Assembly (NCBI GenBank): GCA_021731215.1
Contig: JAKFXU010000495.1
Span: forward strand, 1 to 11,195
Reading direction: 5' to 3'
From: Rhodoferax sp.
Lineage (GTDB): Bacteria; Pseudomonadota; Gammaproteobacteria; Burkholderiales; Burkholderiaceae_C
Length of the DNA stretch: 11,195 nucleotides
The notes beneath the pieces were generated by a model. The model saw only the letters and a program-made list of their open reading frames with translations. It was not told the DNA's origin and searched no databases. The translations under genes were made by a program, and so were the position numbers. Shown here one piece after another: positions 1-7,362 of this stretch (position 1 is its first letter; every line of letters begins with the position of its first letter).

Positions 1-45
1 TGCCCTGGCTCAGCGCCTCTTCCGAAGAGGCGCTGAGCCAGGGCA
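1..45. repeat. Perfect 45-bp palindrome at window edge
   Basis: Bases 1-22 are the exact reverse complement of bases 24-45, with one unpaired centre base at 23. The palindrome lies inside an open coding frame and starts exactly at base 1. A perfect inverted repeat this long in coding DNA at a sequence end is more typical of a fold-back chimera or assembly end than of a natural element. If natural, it would form a very stable hairpin in the mRNA. Confidence 0.9.
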
Positions 46-965
46 TCATGGGCCAGCGCCAAAAACTGCTGGGCCGGGCGGTGGCCAGCGGCATCGCAGA
101 CTTGCGTGGCGAGACCGGCCGGGTCATCAATATTCGCCACTCCGATCTGGCCGACCAGTTGATGGAGCTCAAGGGCCTGCGCGGCAAAAATTCGGCCGTG
201 ATCAAGAACATGCGCGCGCGCATCGCGCAGGAGCAGGCCGAGTTTGATCTGGGCGGGGCCAAAATCCATGCCGTGCGCTCGGTCCACCTGAAGCTGCTGC
301 GTGAAGTGTTCCACCTGCTGGGGCCGCGTGCACTGAAGCAGGAAATGGTGCAACTCAATGCGCTGCTGCAGCAAAACGGCCTCAAGCTCGGCGTCAACAA
401 ATGCTATGGCGACACCTTCAAGCGCTTGTATCAGAGCCTGCACCAGGTGCAAACCATCAGCGCCGAAATTCAGAGCATGCTGGCCGCCACGTTCCGGCAA
501 CTGAACGCCGAGTACGGGTTTTCCTTGCAAGCGCCGAGCGCGCCTGCCCTGGGCGGCTTTCTGCGCGATCTTGCGCTGGTGGAGCGCAGCCATGTCCAGT
601 ATCTGGGCCTGGGCAACGCCCTGCGGCTGGCGCAGCCCGAGTTTGCCGATCGACTGGTGCGGGCCCTTTCCACCCGTCTGCGCACCATCCATGAAGCAGC
701 GCTGAGCGACATCGAGTTGTGGAGCAAATCGGCCGCGGCCCAACTCGATGCCCAGTTGCGCGAGCGCCGGCGCAACTTTGGCCGCCGCCTTGAAGCGATT
801 GACCGTATCGAGCAGGCGGCCGGTGGACTCGACCAGCGCATCGCTGAAATACAGGCACAGGAGAATGCCTTGCAGCAACTCGACCGCAAGCTCGCCGAGT
901 TGACTGACTATCTGCTGCGGGCGACCCAGCCGCCCGAGCTGGCGCTCGCCGCGGAGGCGGCTTGA
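3..965 (+). CDS. Dynamin-like GTPase family protein, C-terminal part (5' truncated)
   Basis: The frame is open from base 3 to a TGA at 963-965, with no stop at the left edge, so this is the last ~320 codons of a longer gene; the first ATG, at 48, is internal rather than a start. The visible part has no GTPase motifs (P-loop, DxxG); these would lie upstream. What is visible is almost entirely helical, with charged heptad-like stretches, ending in a long coiled-coil-like segment over roughly the last 90 residues (ELWSKSAAAQLDAQLRER onward). No signal peptide or clear membrane segment is seen. The assignment rests on resemblance to the C-terminal helical bundle of bacterial dynamin-like proteins and on recollection that such genes sit next to mutY in Comamonadaceae; it is an inference. 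Bacterial dynamins remodel or tether membranes. The first ~22 bases may be an assembly fold-back, so codons before about base 24 are unreliable. The stop overlaps the mutY start. Confidence 0.6.
   Translation, partial: PWLSASSEEALSQGIMGQRQKLLGRAVASGIADLRGETGRVINIRHSDLADQLMELKGLRGKNSAVIKNMRARIAQEQAEFDLGGAKIHAVRSVHLKLLREVFHLLGPRALKQEMVQLNALLQQNGLKLGVNKCYGDTFKRLYQSLHQVQTISAEIQSMLAATFRQLNAEYGFSLQAPSAPALGGFLRDLALVERSHVQYLGLGNALRLAQPEFADRLVRALSTRLRTIHEAALSDIELWSKSAAAQLDAQLRERRRNFGRRLEAIDRIEQAAGGLDQRIAEIQAQENALQQLDRKLAELTDYLLRATQPPELALAAEAA
953..957 (+). promoter_or_regulatory. Ribosome binding site for mutY
   Basis: GGAGG sits 4 bases before the TTG at 962. It lies within the last codons of the upstream gene and supports translation from that TTG by coupling. 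The next in-frame ATG (989) is 31 bases from it, too far to use it, and has only a weak G-rich stretch of its own. Confidence 0.5.
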
Positions 966-2017
966 TCGATGGCGGCACCGGGGTGGTGATGGACTTGGCC
1001 ACTGCGGTGGTGCACTGGCAGCAAACCCATGGCCGGCACGATTTGCCGTGGCAGCGCACGCGCGATCCGTACCGGGTCTGGCTGTCCGAAATCATGTTGC
1101 AGCAGACCCAGGTGGCAACGGTGCTGGACTATTTCCCGCGCTTCCTGGAACGCTTCCCCGACGTGAGCGCGCTGGCGGCGGCCTCGCTGGATGCGGTGCT
1201 GGCTTTGTGGAGTGGCCTGGGTTACTACAGCCGCGCGCGCAACCTGCACCTGTGCGCCCTGGCGGTGATGCGTTGCCATGGCGGCGTGTTTCCGCAGACC
1301 GCGCAAGCGCTGCAAACCTTGCCCGGCATCGGACGTTCCACGGCGGGCGCCATTGCGTCCCTGTGTTTCGCCGAGCGGGTGGCGATCCTGGACGGCAATG
1401 TCAGGCGCGTGCTGACCCGGCTGCTGGGTTTTGAGGCCGATCTGGCCAAGGCTGCCAACCAGCGCGCGCTTTGGCAGGCGGCGACCGAGCTGCTGCCGAG
1501 CGCAGATTTGCAGCACGCCATGCCGCGCTATACGCAGGGCATGATGGACTTGGGCGCCACACTTTGCAGCGCCAAAAAGCCGCGCTGCGGGGTCTGCCCG
1601 ATCGCGCCAATCTGCGTGGCCCGGCGGCTCGGTCAGCCCGAGCGCTATCCGGTGCAGACGCGCAAGGTCAAACGCAGCGCGCAGTCGATCTGGCTGCTGT
1701 GGGCGCAGACCTTAGACGCCGGCGTGTGGCTGAGCCAGCGGCCTACGCCCGGCGTCTGGGCCGGGCTCTACTGCTTTCCCTTATTCGACCAGCGCGCGGC
1801 ACTGGCCGCCGCGGTGCCCGCGCGCTACCGCCCGGCACTGCAGGACGGGCCCGCCTTCACCCACGTCCTGACCCACAAAGACCTGCACCTGCATCCGGTC
1901 CAAGTGCACCTGCCGCGTACTGCGATGGCGCGCGCGGACGGGGCCTGGATCGGCGCCGATCAATGGCCGCACCTGGGCTTGCCGGCACCGGTCAGGAAGC
2001 TGCTGGTCCAGGGTTGA
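962..2017 (+). CDS. mutY: A/G-specific adenine DNA glycosylase MutY
   Basis: Removes adenine mispaired with 8-oxoguanine or guanine, the last defence of the GO repair system. The 351-residue frame matches MutY in order. Residue E43 in [11 protein letters not shown] is the catalytic Glu equivalent (E37 in E. coli). A helix-hairpin-helix LPGIG is at 120-124, and the catalytic Asp is D144 in ILDGNV. The iron-sulfur cysteines are C202, C209, C212 and C218 in the C-x6-C-x2-C-x5-C pattern. A C-terminal NUDIX-like 8-oxoG-recognition domain runs from about 240, with [10 protein letters not shown] at 299-308. Length is normal. Two starts are possible. TTG at 962 overlaps the upstream stop as TTGA and has GGAGG 4 bases before it. 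ATG at 989 gives [10 protein letters not shown], which better resembles typical MutY N termini. The 3' end overlaps rapZ on the other strand by 26 bp. Function is very secure; the start is not. Confidence 0.96.
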   Translation: MIDGGTGVVMDLATAVVHWQQTHGRHDLPWQRTRDPYRVWLSEIMLQQTQVATVLDYFPRFLERFPDVSALAAASLDAVLALWSGLGYYSRARNLHLCALAVMRCHGGVFPQTAQALQTLPGIGRSTAGAIASLCFAERVAILDGNVRRVLTRLLGFEADLAKAANQRALWQAATELLPSADLQHAMPRYTQGMMDLGATLCSAKKPRCGVCPIAPICVARRLGQPERYPVQTRKVKRSAQSIWLLWAQTLDAGVWLSQRPTPGVWAGLYCFPLFDQRAALAAAVPARYRPALQDGPAFTHVLTHKDLHLHPVQVHLPRTAMARADGAWIGADQWPHLGLPAPVRKLLVQG

Positions 2018-2921
2018 CCGGGGCGCCAGCTCCGATCAGCTCGAGTTCGCGGTGCCGTTTGAGCGTGACCCACTTGTCGCCCAACAAGCGCACCAATTGC
2101 TCCACCAGATAGACCGAGCGGTGTTGGCCGCCGGTGCAGCCAATCGCCACCGTGACGTAGCTGCGGTGATCGCGGGCCAGCGCGTCGAGCCAGTGGTTCA
2201 GGAAGGTCTCGATGTGTTCGAGCATCTGCGCGACCTCGGCCTGCGCCTGCAGAAAGGCCGCCACCGGCGCGTCCTGCCCGGTCAGATGGCGCAGCTCCGG
2301 CTCATAGTGCGGGTTGGGCAGCATGCGCACATCGAACACATAGTCGGCATCGCCCGGCACGCCGCGCTTGAAGGCAAACGATTCGAATACCAGCGTCAAC
2401 TGCTGGTCCGGCGTGGCAATCAGTGACTTGACGTAGCCCTGCAACTGCGAGGGTCGGATGATGCTGGTGTCGATCACGTGCGCCTGTTCGCGCAGATCAG
2501 CCAGCAGCTCGCGTTCCAGCTCAATGGCATCCACCAGCGCCCGGCGTTGCTCCCGCGCCGAATGCCCGGACGCGCTTTGCGACAGCGGGTGCTTGCGCCG
2601 GGTTTCGGAATAGCGCCGCACCAGCGTGGCGGTGGTGGCATCGAGAAACAGGGACTTGAGCATGACCCCCTGTTGGCGCAGCGTCGCTAGCTGCGCCGGC
2701 ACCAGCGGCAGCGACTTGGCGCTGCGAATGTCCACTGCGATGGCGACCCGGCTGGCTTGGTGCTTTTTCTGCAGCGCCACAAAGGGCAGCAGCAGCTCGG
2801 GCGGCAGGTTGTCGACACAAAAGAAGCCGGCGTCCTCCAGCGCATGCAGCGCCACCGACTTGCCCGAGCCCGACATGCCGGTGATCAGCACGATCTGCAA
2901 TTCGGGCGCTTTGCTTTTCAT
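1992..2921 (-). CDS. rapZ: RNase adapter / nucleotide-binding protein RapZ
   Basis: RapZ is a cytosolic P-loop protein. In E. coli it binds the GlmZ small RNA and hands it to RNase E, tuning glucosamine-6-phosphate synthase; roles outside enterobacteria are less clear. From ATG at 2921 the protein has 309 residues (E. coli 284). Walker A GMSGSGKS is at residues 15-22, [10 protein letters not shown] follows, and the conserved C-terminal block [10 protein letters not shown] is at 261-270, in the domain that binds RNA in E. coli. The frame extends 23 codons upstream into recN, but that extension matches nothing typical, and ATG at 2921 gives the expected short lead-in to the P-loop. It starts 4 bases after the recN stop, so it is probably the last gene of a nadK-recN-rapZ transcript. 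The last 26 bp, including the stop, lie inside the 3' end of mutY on the opposite strand. Confidence 0.95.
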   Translation of the reverse strand: MKSKAPELQIVLITGMSGSGKSVALHALEDAGFFCVDNLPPELLLPFVALQKKHQASRVAIAVDIRSAKSLPLVPAQLATLRQQGVMLKSLFLDATTATLVRRYSETRRKHPLSQSASGHSAREQRRALVDAIELERELLADLREQAHVIDTSIIRPSQLQGYVKSLIATPDQQLTLVFESFAFKRGVPGDADYVFDVRMLPNPHYEPELRHLTGQDAPVAAFLQAQAEVAQMLEHIETFLNHWLDALARDHRSYVTVAIGCTGGQHRSVYLVEQLVRLLGDKWVTLKRHRELELIGAGAPVNPGPAAS

Positions 2922-2925
2922 CGCC

Positions 2926-4575
2926 TCAGGTCCGCGCTTGCAGCATTTCGCGCGCGTGCGCCAGCGTGGTGCCCGAGAGCCGCTCGCCACCCAGCATACG
3001 CGCTACTTCGGCCACCCGCTGCTCCCCCTGCAAGGCCGCGACCGAACTCAGCGTCGCCTGGCCCTGCCATTGTTTGGCCACCACCAGATGATGGTCTGCA
3101 CAGGCCGCCACCTGCGGCAGGTGGGTCACGGCCAGCACCTGCCGGTCCAGCCCCAGTTGCTTCATCAGGCGCCCCACGGTTTCGGCCACCGCGCCGCCGA
3201 CGCCGGCGTCGACCTCGTCAAAAATCAGCGTCTGCGCGGTGCCCAGCGCGCTGGTAGTCACCGCGATCGCCAAGGCCATGCGCGACAGCTCACCGCCGGA
3301 GGCCACTTTGTTGACCGGGCGCGGCGAGCTGCCGGCATGCGCGGCCACCAGAAAGCTGACCTCTTCCAGCCCGCTTTGCATCGGCTCGGCCGACGCTTGC
3401 AGCGCCACCTGGAACTGGCCGCCCTGCATGCCCAGGCCCTGCATCGCCTGCGTGATGGCCTGGGCCAACTGCGGGGCCGTTTTGGCGCGAGCCCTGGACA
3501 GCCGCTTGGCCTCCAGCAGGTAGGCCTCAAACGCCGCTGCTTGGGCCGCTTGCAGCCCCGCCAAATCGGCCGCGGCATCGAGTTTTTCCAGTTCCTGTTG
3601 CCAGTCCGCCAGCAGCGTTGGCAATTCGGCCGGAGCACATTTGTAGCGCCGGGCCAGCGACAGCCACAGGGCCAGGCGCGCGTCGAGTTGGCCCAGTCGC
3701 TGGGGATCGGGTTCGGTCTTGCGCAGGTAGGCCCGCAGTGAATGAACCGTATCCTGGACCTGCGCCAGGCTGGAAGACAACAGCTCGGTCAGTGCTTTGA
3801 ACTGGGGCTCCAACGGCTCTTGCTGTTGCAGCAATTGGCAGGCCCGATGGAGTGCGCCCAGCGCGCCGCCGTCATCGTCATCGAGCGTCTGCAGCGCGCC
3901 CTGCGCCGCGTCCAGCAACGCCTGCGCGTTGGACAGCCGGCCATGTTCGGTGTTGAGCGCCTCCCATTCGTCGCCCAGCGGCGCCAACTTTTCAACTTCA
4001 CCCATTTGCCAGACCAGGCGCTCGCGATCACGCTGCAGCGTCTGTTGCGCGCCCTGCGCTTGCGCCAGCTCGGCCTGCGCCTGCCGCCAGCCTTGCCACA
4101 GAGTGGCCAGTGCGGCGGGTGAGACGCCGGCATAGGCGTCGAGCAAACCGCGCACCGCATCCGGGCGGGTCAGGCATTGCCAGGCGTGTTGCCCATGAAT
4201 ATCGAGCAGTTGCTCGCCGAACTCGCGCAACTGGGTGGCGGTAGCCGGGCTGCCGTTGATCCAGGCCCGGCTCTTGCCCTGCGTGTCAAGCGTGCGGCGC
4301 AGCAGCAGACTGTCGCCCAGCTCGAAGCCGGCAGCTTCCAGCCAGAGCGCCACCGCAGGCGTCAGATCGAACTCGGCACTGACATCGGTGCGGCTGGTCC
4401 CTTCGCGGACCACACCGACATCAGCCCGCCCGCCAGTGACCAGTTGCAGCGCGTCGATCAGAATCGACTTGCCGGCGCCGGTCTCGCCGGTCAGCACGGT
4501 GAAGCCGCCGGCCAGATCGAGCTCGAGCTCGCTCACGATGACAAAATCGCGCAACACAATACGCTTGAGGCTCAT
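2926..4575 (-). CDS. recN: DNA repair protein RecN
   Basis: RecN is an SMC-like ATPase that acts with RecA early in double-strand break repair. The protein is 549 residues (E. coli 553). The N terminus [14 protein letters not shown] is typical, with Walker A GETGAGKS at residues 30-37. A long Gln/Ala/Leu-rich coiled-coil middle (about 150-370) follows. The ABC signature SGGELSR is at 426-432 and Walker B LIFDE at 450-454, then a D-loop-like VDAGVGG and the VTHLPQVAA switch motif near 484. The ATG is 2 bases downstream of the nadK stop, with a GGGAG-like site about 10 bases before it. No LexA-type CTGT-N8-ACAG box is seen ahead of recN or in front of nadK, unlike SOS-controlled recN of E. coli, so expression is probably through the nadK promoter. 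Confidence 0.98.
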   Translation of the reverse strand: MSLKRIVLRDFVIVSELELDLAGGFTVLTGETGAGKSILIDALQLVTGGRADVGVVREGTSRTDVSAEFDLTPAVALWLEAAGFELGDSLLLRRTLDTQGKSRAWINGSPATATQLREFGEQLLDIHGQHAWQCLTRPDAVRGLLDAYAGVSPAALATLWQGWRQAQAELAQAQGAQQTLQRDRERLVWQMGEVEKLAPLGDEWEALNTEHGRLSNAQALLDAAQGALQTLDDDDGGALGALHRACQLLQQQEPLEPQFKALTELLSSSLAQVQDTVHSLRAYLRKTEPDPQRLGQLDARLALWLSLARRYKCAPAELPTLLADWQQELEKLDAAADLAGLQAAQAAAFEAYLLEAKRLSRARAKTAPQLAQAITQAMQGLGMQGGQFQVALQASAEPMQSGLEEVSFLVAAHAGSSPRPVNKVASGGELSRMALAIAVTTSALGTAQTLIFDEVDAGVGGAVAETVGRLMKQLGLDRQVLAVTHLPQVAACADHHLVVAKQWQGQATLSSVAALQGEQRVAEVARMLGGERLSGTTLAHAREMLQART

Positions 4576-4577
4576 GC

Positions 4578-5474
4578 TCAGGCCACTCCCTCATTCCAGT
4601 GCAATTTGCGGCGCAGCGTGTCAAAGTAGGACCAGCCCTTGGGGTGCAAAAAGCGCACATGGTGTTTGGAGCGCGTCACCACGATGCGGTCACCATGCAG
4701 CAGCGAAGCCAACGATTGCATGTCGAAATTGGCGCTGGCCTCGCGTCCCGCCACCATTTCAATCACAATCTCGGCGGCATTGGCCAGCACGATGGGGCGA
4801 TTGGACAGGGTATGCGGCGCAATCGGCACCAGCACCCAGCCCGGAATGGACGGGTGCAGCAGCGGCCCGCCCGCCGACAGCGCATAGGCGGTGGAGCCGG
4901 TGGGCGTGGCAATGATCAAGCCATCGGCGCGCTGGTTCGCCACAAAATGGCCGTCCACCTCCACGCGCAACTCGACCATGCCGGCGGTGGCGGCCCGGTT
5001 GACCACCACATCGTTCATGGCCAGCGTGTCAAAGACGCATTCGCCGTCGCGCATCACGCGGGCCCGCATCAGGCTGCGATGGTCTTCCTCAAACTCACCG
5101 CGCAGCATCGGCGCCAGCGTGGCGGCGTAGCTGCCGAACGGGATGTCGGTGATGAAGCCCAGGCGCCCCTGGTTGATGCCGATCAAGGGCACCCCATAAT
5201 GCGCCAGTTGGCGGCCAATGCCCAGCATGGTGCCGTCGCCACCGACCACCAGCCCCAGATCACATTGCGCGCCAATGGCCGGCACCGTCAACACCGGATA
5301 GGCCGAAATCCCCATGTTGTGCGCCGTGTCCTGCTCCAACACCACCGCGCAGCCCTGGGTCTGCAAAAAATCGGCAATGGTTTCCAGCGCGTGGCGCGAA
5401 GTGGCCCCGCTCGCGCCCGACGCCGGGGTCTGGTATTTGCCGATCAGCGCAACTTGCCGAAATTTGGATTTCAT
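4578..5474 (-). CDS. nadK: NAD kinase
   Basis: Phosphorylates NAD to NADP, the only route to NADP. From ATG at 5474 the protein has 298 residues (E. coli 292). The motif GGDGT at 78-82 is the NAD-kinase nucleotide-binding and catalytic signature; [12 protein letters not shown] follows at 99-110, then MNDVV at 153-157 (the NE/D substrate motif) and the glycine-rich [16 protein letters not shown] at 189-204. A TTG two codons upstream (5480) is possible but less likely. No good Shine-Dalgarno precedes the ATG, and an extended -10 box ends 6 bases before it, which suggests a leaderless or near-leaderless transcript. nadK-recN adjacency with a divergent heat-shock gene also occurs in E. coli, where that gene is grpE; here it is hrcA. 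Confidence 0.97.
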   Translation of the reverse strand: MKSKFRQVALIGKYQTPASGASGATSRHALETIADFLQTQGCAVVLEQDTAHNMGISAYPVLTVPAIGAQCDLGLVVGGDGTMLGIGRQLAHYGVPLIGINQGRLGFITDIPFGSYAATLAPMLRGEFEEDHRSLMRARVMRDGECVFDTLAMNDVVVNRAATAGMVELRVEVDGHFVANQRADGLIIATPTGSTAYALSAGGPLLHPSIPGWVLVPIAPHTLSNRPIVLANAAEIVIEMVAGREASANFDMQSLASLLHGDRIVVTRSKHHVRFLHPKGWSYFDTLRRKLHWNEGVA

Positions 5475-5480
5475 CCGCAA

Positions 5481-5489
5481 ATTACATCA
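5481..5489 (-). promoter_or_regulatory. Putative extended -10 promoter element of nadK operon
   Basis: Read on the minus strand this is TGA-TGTAAT: a TG-n extension followed by a hexamer matching TATAAT at 5 of 6 positions. Counting 7 bases on puts the transcript start on the A of the nadK ATG (5474). No convincing -35 is seen; the best-spaced hexamer lies inside hrcA and is poor. This is an inference from sequence only. Confidence 0.4.
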
Positions 5490-5490
5490 C

Positions 5491-5496
5491 TAAAAT
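5491..5496 (+). promoter_or_regulatory. Putative -10 element of hrcA
   Basis: TAAAAT matches TATAAT at 5 of 6 positions. The seventh base after it is the A of the hrcA ATG (5503), so the transcript could be leaderless. The -35 region, inside the start of nadK, is weak (ATTTCA at 5468-5473, 17-bp spacer). No Shine-Dalgarno lies between the box and the ATG. No CIRCE inverted repeat is seen here. Confidence 0.4.
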
Positions 5497-5502
5497 GCCC
5501 TG

Positions 5503-6507
5503 ATGCTGGATGACCGTGCCAAGTTGTTATTGAAAGCGCTGGTCGAGCGCTATATTGCCGACGGGCAGCCGGTGGGCTCGCGCACGCTCTCCAAAGCCTC
5601 GGGCCTGGACTTGTCACCCGCCACCATTCGCAACGTCATGTCCGATCTGGAAGAGCTCGGCCTGATCGCCAGCCCGCACACCTCGGCCGGACGGATCCCG
5701 ACGGCGCGCGGCTATCGCCTGTTTGTCGACACCATGCTGACGGTGCGCCCGGGCTCGTTTGGCGCCCACAGCCTGGCGCCGGATCAGCCGCAAAAAGTGA
5801 TTTCCAACGCCGCCCATCTGCTCTCAAACTTGTCGCAGTTTGTCGGCGTGGTGATTGCGCCGCGCCGCTCTTCGGTGTTTCGCCACATCGAATTTTTGCG
5901 CCTGTCCGAACGGCGCATGCTGGTGATCATCGTCTCGCCCGAAGGCGATGTGCAAAACCGCGTGATTTTTACCGAGGTCGATTATTCGCAGACCCAACTG
6001 GTGGAAGCGGCCAATTACCTGAACAGCCATTACGTCGGACTGGCGATCGAGCAGGTGCGCGAGCGGCTGAAAAACGAGATTGAATCACTGCGCTCGGAAA
6101 TTGCCAGCCTGATGCAGGCGGCCGTGGCGGTCAGCTCCGAGGCCATGGCCGAGACCCAGGACGAGGTCGTCATTTCGGGCGAGCGCAACCTGCTGGCAGT
6201 CACCGATTTTTCCCACGACATGGGTCATCTGCGCCGGGCTTTCGACTTGTTTGAGCAAAAAGCGCAACTGATGCGCTTGCTCGACGTGGCCGGCCGGGCC
6301 GAGGGCGTGCGCATTTTCATCGGCGGCGAAAGCCAGGTGGTGCCGTTCGAAGACCTGTCCATCGTCAGCGCGCCGTACGAGGTTGACGGCCAGATCGTCG
6401 GCACCCTGGGCGTCATCGGCCCAACCCGCATGGCCTACGACCGCATGATCCAGATCGTGGACATCACCTCCAAATTGGTCAGCAACGCCCTGAGTCATCA
6501 CAAGTAG
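5503..6507 (+). CDS. hrcA: Heat-inducible transcription repressor HrcA
   Basis: HrcA is a dimeric repressor that binds CIRCE operators ahead of groESL and other chaperone genes and needs GroEL to stay active. The protein is 334 residues, normal for the family. The N-terminal winged helix covers about residues 1-80, with [20 protein letters not shown] and then [24 protein letters not shown], the hallmark segment. The middle and C-terminal parts carry a GAF-like dimerisation region, and [15 protein letters not shown] near the end is typical of HrcA. It is divergent from nadK with only 28 bp between start codons, and the tRNA promoter overlaps its 3' end region. No CIRCE copy (TTAGCACTC-N9-GAGTGCTAA) is visible in the window, so autoregulation is not supported here. 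Confidence 0.98.
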   Translation: MLDDRAKLLLKALVERYIADGQPVGSRTLSKASGLDLSPATIRNVMSDLEELGLIASPHTSAGRIPTARGYRLFVDTMLTVRPGSFGAHSLAPDQPQKVISNAAHLLSNLSQFVGVVIAPRRSSVFRHIEFLRLSERRMLVIIVSPEGDVQNRVIFTEVDYSQTQLVEAANYLNSHYVGLAIEQVRERLKNEIESLRSEIASLMQAAVAVSSEAMAETQDEVVISGERNLLAVTDFSHDMGHLRRAFDLFEQKAQLMRLLDVAGRAEGVRIFIGGESQVVPFEDLSIVSAPYEVDGQIVGTLGVIGPTRMAYDRMIQIVDITSKLVSNALSHHK

Positions 6508-6512
6508 GCCCT

Positions 6513-6518
6513 TACAAT
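6513..6518 (+). promoter_or_regulatory. Putative -10 box of the tRNA gene
   Basis: TACAAT (5 of 6 to TATAAT) lies 13 bases before the first tRNA base, which fits a start near 6525 and a short 5' leader. A partial -35 (CTGAGT, 3 of 6) begins at 6490 inside the end of hrcA with a 17-bp spacer. The tRNA could also be read through from hrcA, since no terminator separates them. Confidence 0.4.
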
Positions 6519-6531
6519 GGCAGGTTCGGTC

Positions 6532-6608
6532 GGGCCGTTAGCTCAGTTGGTTAGAGCAGAGGACTCATAATCCTTTGGTCGTAGGTTCAAGTCCTACACG
6601 GCCCACCA
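6532..6608 (+). tRNA. tRNA with anticodon CAU (elongator Met, possibly Ile2)
   Basis: A complete 77-base cloverleaf. The acceptor stem GGGCCGT (6532-6538) pairs with ACGGCCC (6598-6604). The anticodon stem GAGGA/TCCTT encloses loop CTCATAA with CAT at 6566-6568. The T arm contains GGTTCAAGTCC. Discriminator A is at 6605, and CCA at 6606-6608 is encoded in the gene. A CAU anticodon is used by elongator Met, initiator Met and Ile2 (lysidine at C34). The first acceptor pair is G-C, unlike the C-A mismatch of bacterial initiators. Pairs C4-G69 and C5-G68, and the TTGGTCG variable region, are like E. coli tRNA-Ile2. The choice between Met and Ile2 stays open. Confidence 0.95.
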
Positions 6609-6756
6609 CCTGCACCGTTTGCATGTTGCCAACTTCCACATCTGCAGTGGCAGGGGTTGCAGGGCCGGGACATCAGCCCGTGTGGGACTCAATGCCATCA
6701 GTCAAGAAACAGATGCGACTTATTACACCCGACAGAACTCCGCCGTCACCCAAGCT

Positions 6757-7221
6757 TCACAGCGTTGTCCCTGGCTGGGCTTCCTCGCCTTCGGGCCAGT
6801 CGCGAATGTAGGCCTTGAGCATTTTGTTCTCGAAATTCTGGCTGTCCACCACGGCCTTGGCAACGTCGTAAAAGCTGATGACGCCCATCAGCATCTTCTT
6901 GTCCATCACCGGCATGTAGCGGGCGTGGCGCTCCAGCATCATGCGGCGCACCTCATCCATATCGGTGGCGGTGGTGCAGGTCAGCGGTGCATCGTCCATG
7001 GCGGTGCGGACCACGGTGCCACCAATGGTGCCGCCGTTCTTCACCAGCACCTGAATCACCTCGCGAAAGGTCAGCATGCCGACCAGCTCGCCGTGCTCCA
7101 TGACAACCAGCGAACCAATGTCGCGTTCGGCCATCAGGTCGAGCGCGCGCGCCAGCGGCTCGTTCGGCGTGGCGGTATACAAGGTACTACCCTTGACGCG
7201 CAAAATGTCGCTGACTTTCAT
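6757..7221 (-). CDS. Two-CBS-domain protein
   Basis: A small cytosolic protein of 154 residues made of two CBS domains, a module that usually binds adenine nucleotides or related ligands as an energy or redox sensor. CBS1 spans about residues 8-62 (GSLVVMEHGELVGMLTFREV at 36-55). CBS2 spans about 75-132 (RYMPVMDKKMLMGVISFYDV). The tail ENKMLKAYIRDWPEGEE resembles stand-alone CBS proteins of betaproteobacteria. There is no membrane segment, catalytic domain or DNA-binding domain, so the partner is unknown. ATG at 7221 is chosen because AAGGAGAG lies 5 bases ahead and the protein then starts in the usual way (MKVSDIL); the frame is open further upstream without family-like sequence. It is divergent from metY across a 141-bp spacer. 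The 148 bp between its stop and the tRNA show nothing recognisable. Confidence 0.9.
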   Translation of the reverse strand: MKVSDILRVKGSTLYTATPNEPLARALDLMAERDIGSLVVMEHGELVGMLTFREVIQVLVKNGGTIGGTVVRTAMDDAPLTCTTATDMDEVRRMMLERHARYMPVMDKKMLMGVISFYDVAKAVVDSQNFENKMLKAYIRDWPEGEEAQPGTTL

Positions 7222-7226
7222 AATTG

Positions 7227-7234
7227 CTCTCCTT
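7227..7234 (-). promoter_or_regulatory. Strong ribosome binding site of CBS-domain gene
   Basis: Read on the minus strand, AAGGAGAG is followed 5 bases later by the ATG at 7221. It settles the start over longer alternatives in the same frame. Confidence 0.7.
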
Positions 7235-7252
7235 GTGACTCGTTGGTGACCG

Positions 7253-7272
7253 GCTAATGAGCGGCTATTAGC
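7253..7272. promoter_or_regulatory. Inverted repeat GCTAAT-N8-ATTAGC, candidate operator
   Basis: A perfect 6+6 inverted repeat with an 8-base spacer sits in the divergent CBS/metY spacer, with a direct repeat CGGCTA at 7251-7256 and 7262-7267. A minus-strand -10-like TATATT (7275-7280) would start the CBS transcript at about 7268, inside the repeat, as expected for a repressor site. The regulator is unknown and no promoter is certain. Confidence 0.35.
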
Positions 7273-7362
7273 GAAATATAGCCCACAATAAGCCAATTCC
7301 CACCTCCCCGTGACCCCTGTCGGACAGAACTGTAGGTCTGCCCCCAAAAACAAAGGAAAACC

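Noticed and set aside
2626..3741. Long plus-strand frame (371 codons) opposite rapZ and recN
   Set aside because: It is the antisense shadow of two clearly conserved genes, rich in Arg, Gln, His and Gly without any recognisable domain. Such frames are expected at this GC content.
5475..5502. CIRCE operator upstream of hrcA
   Set aside because: No TTAGCACTC-N9-GAGTGCTAA or close variant is present; the spacer is also just 28 bp.
4599..5513. Plus-strand frame of 304 codons opposite nadK
   Set aside because: Shadow of nadK in GC-rich DNA; His/Arg/Gln-rich with no motif, and nadK carries full family signatures.
6609..6756. A small gene or regulatory RNA between the tRNA and the CBS gene
   Set aside because: Frames through here are short, without ribosome sites or family likeness, and no strong stem or terminator was seen.
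7222..7362. SAM-type riboswitch ahead of metY
   Set aside because: Only a short imperfect hairpin is present before the ribosome site; I could not find the conserved core of a SAM riboswitch.
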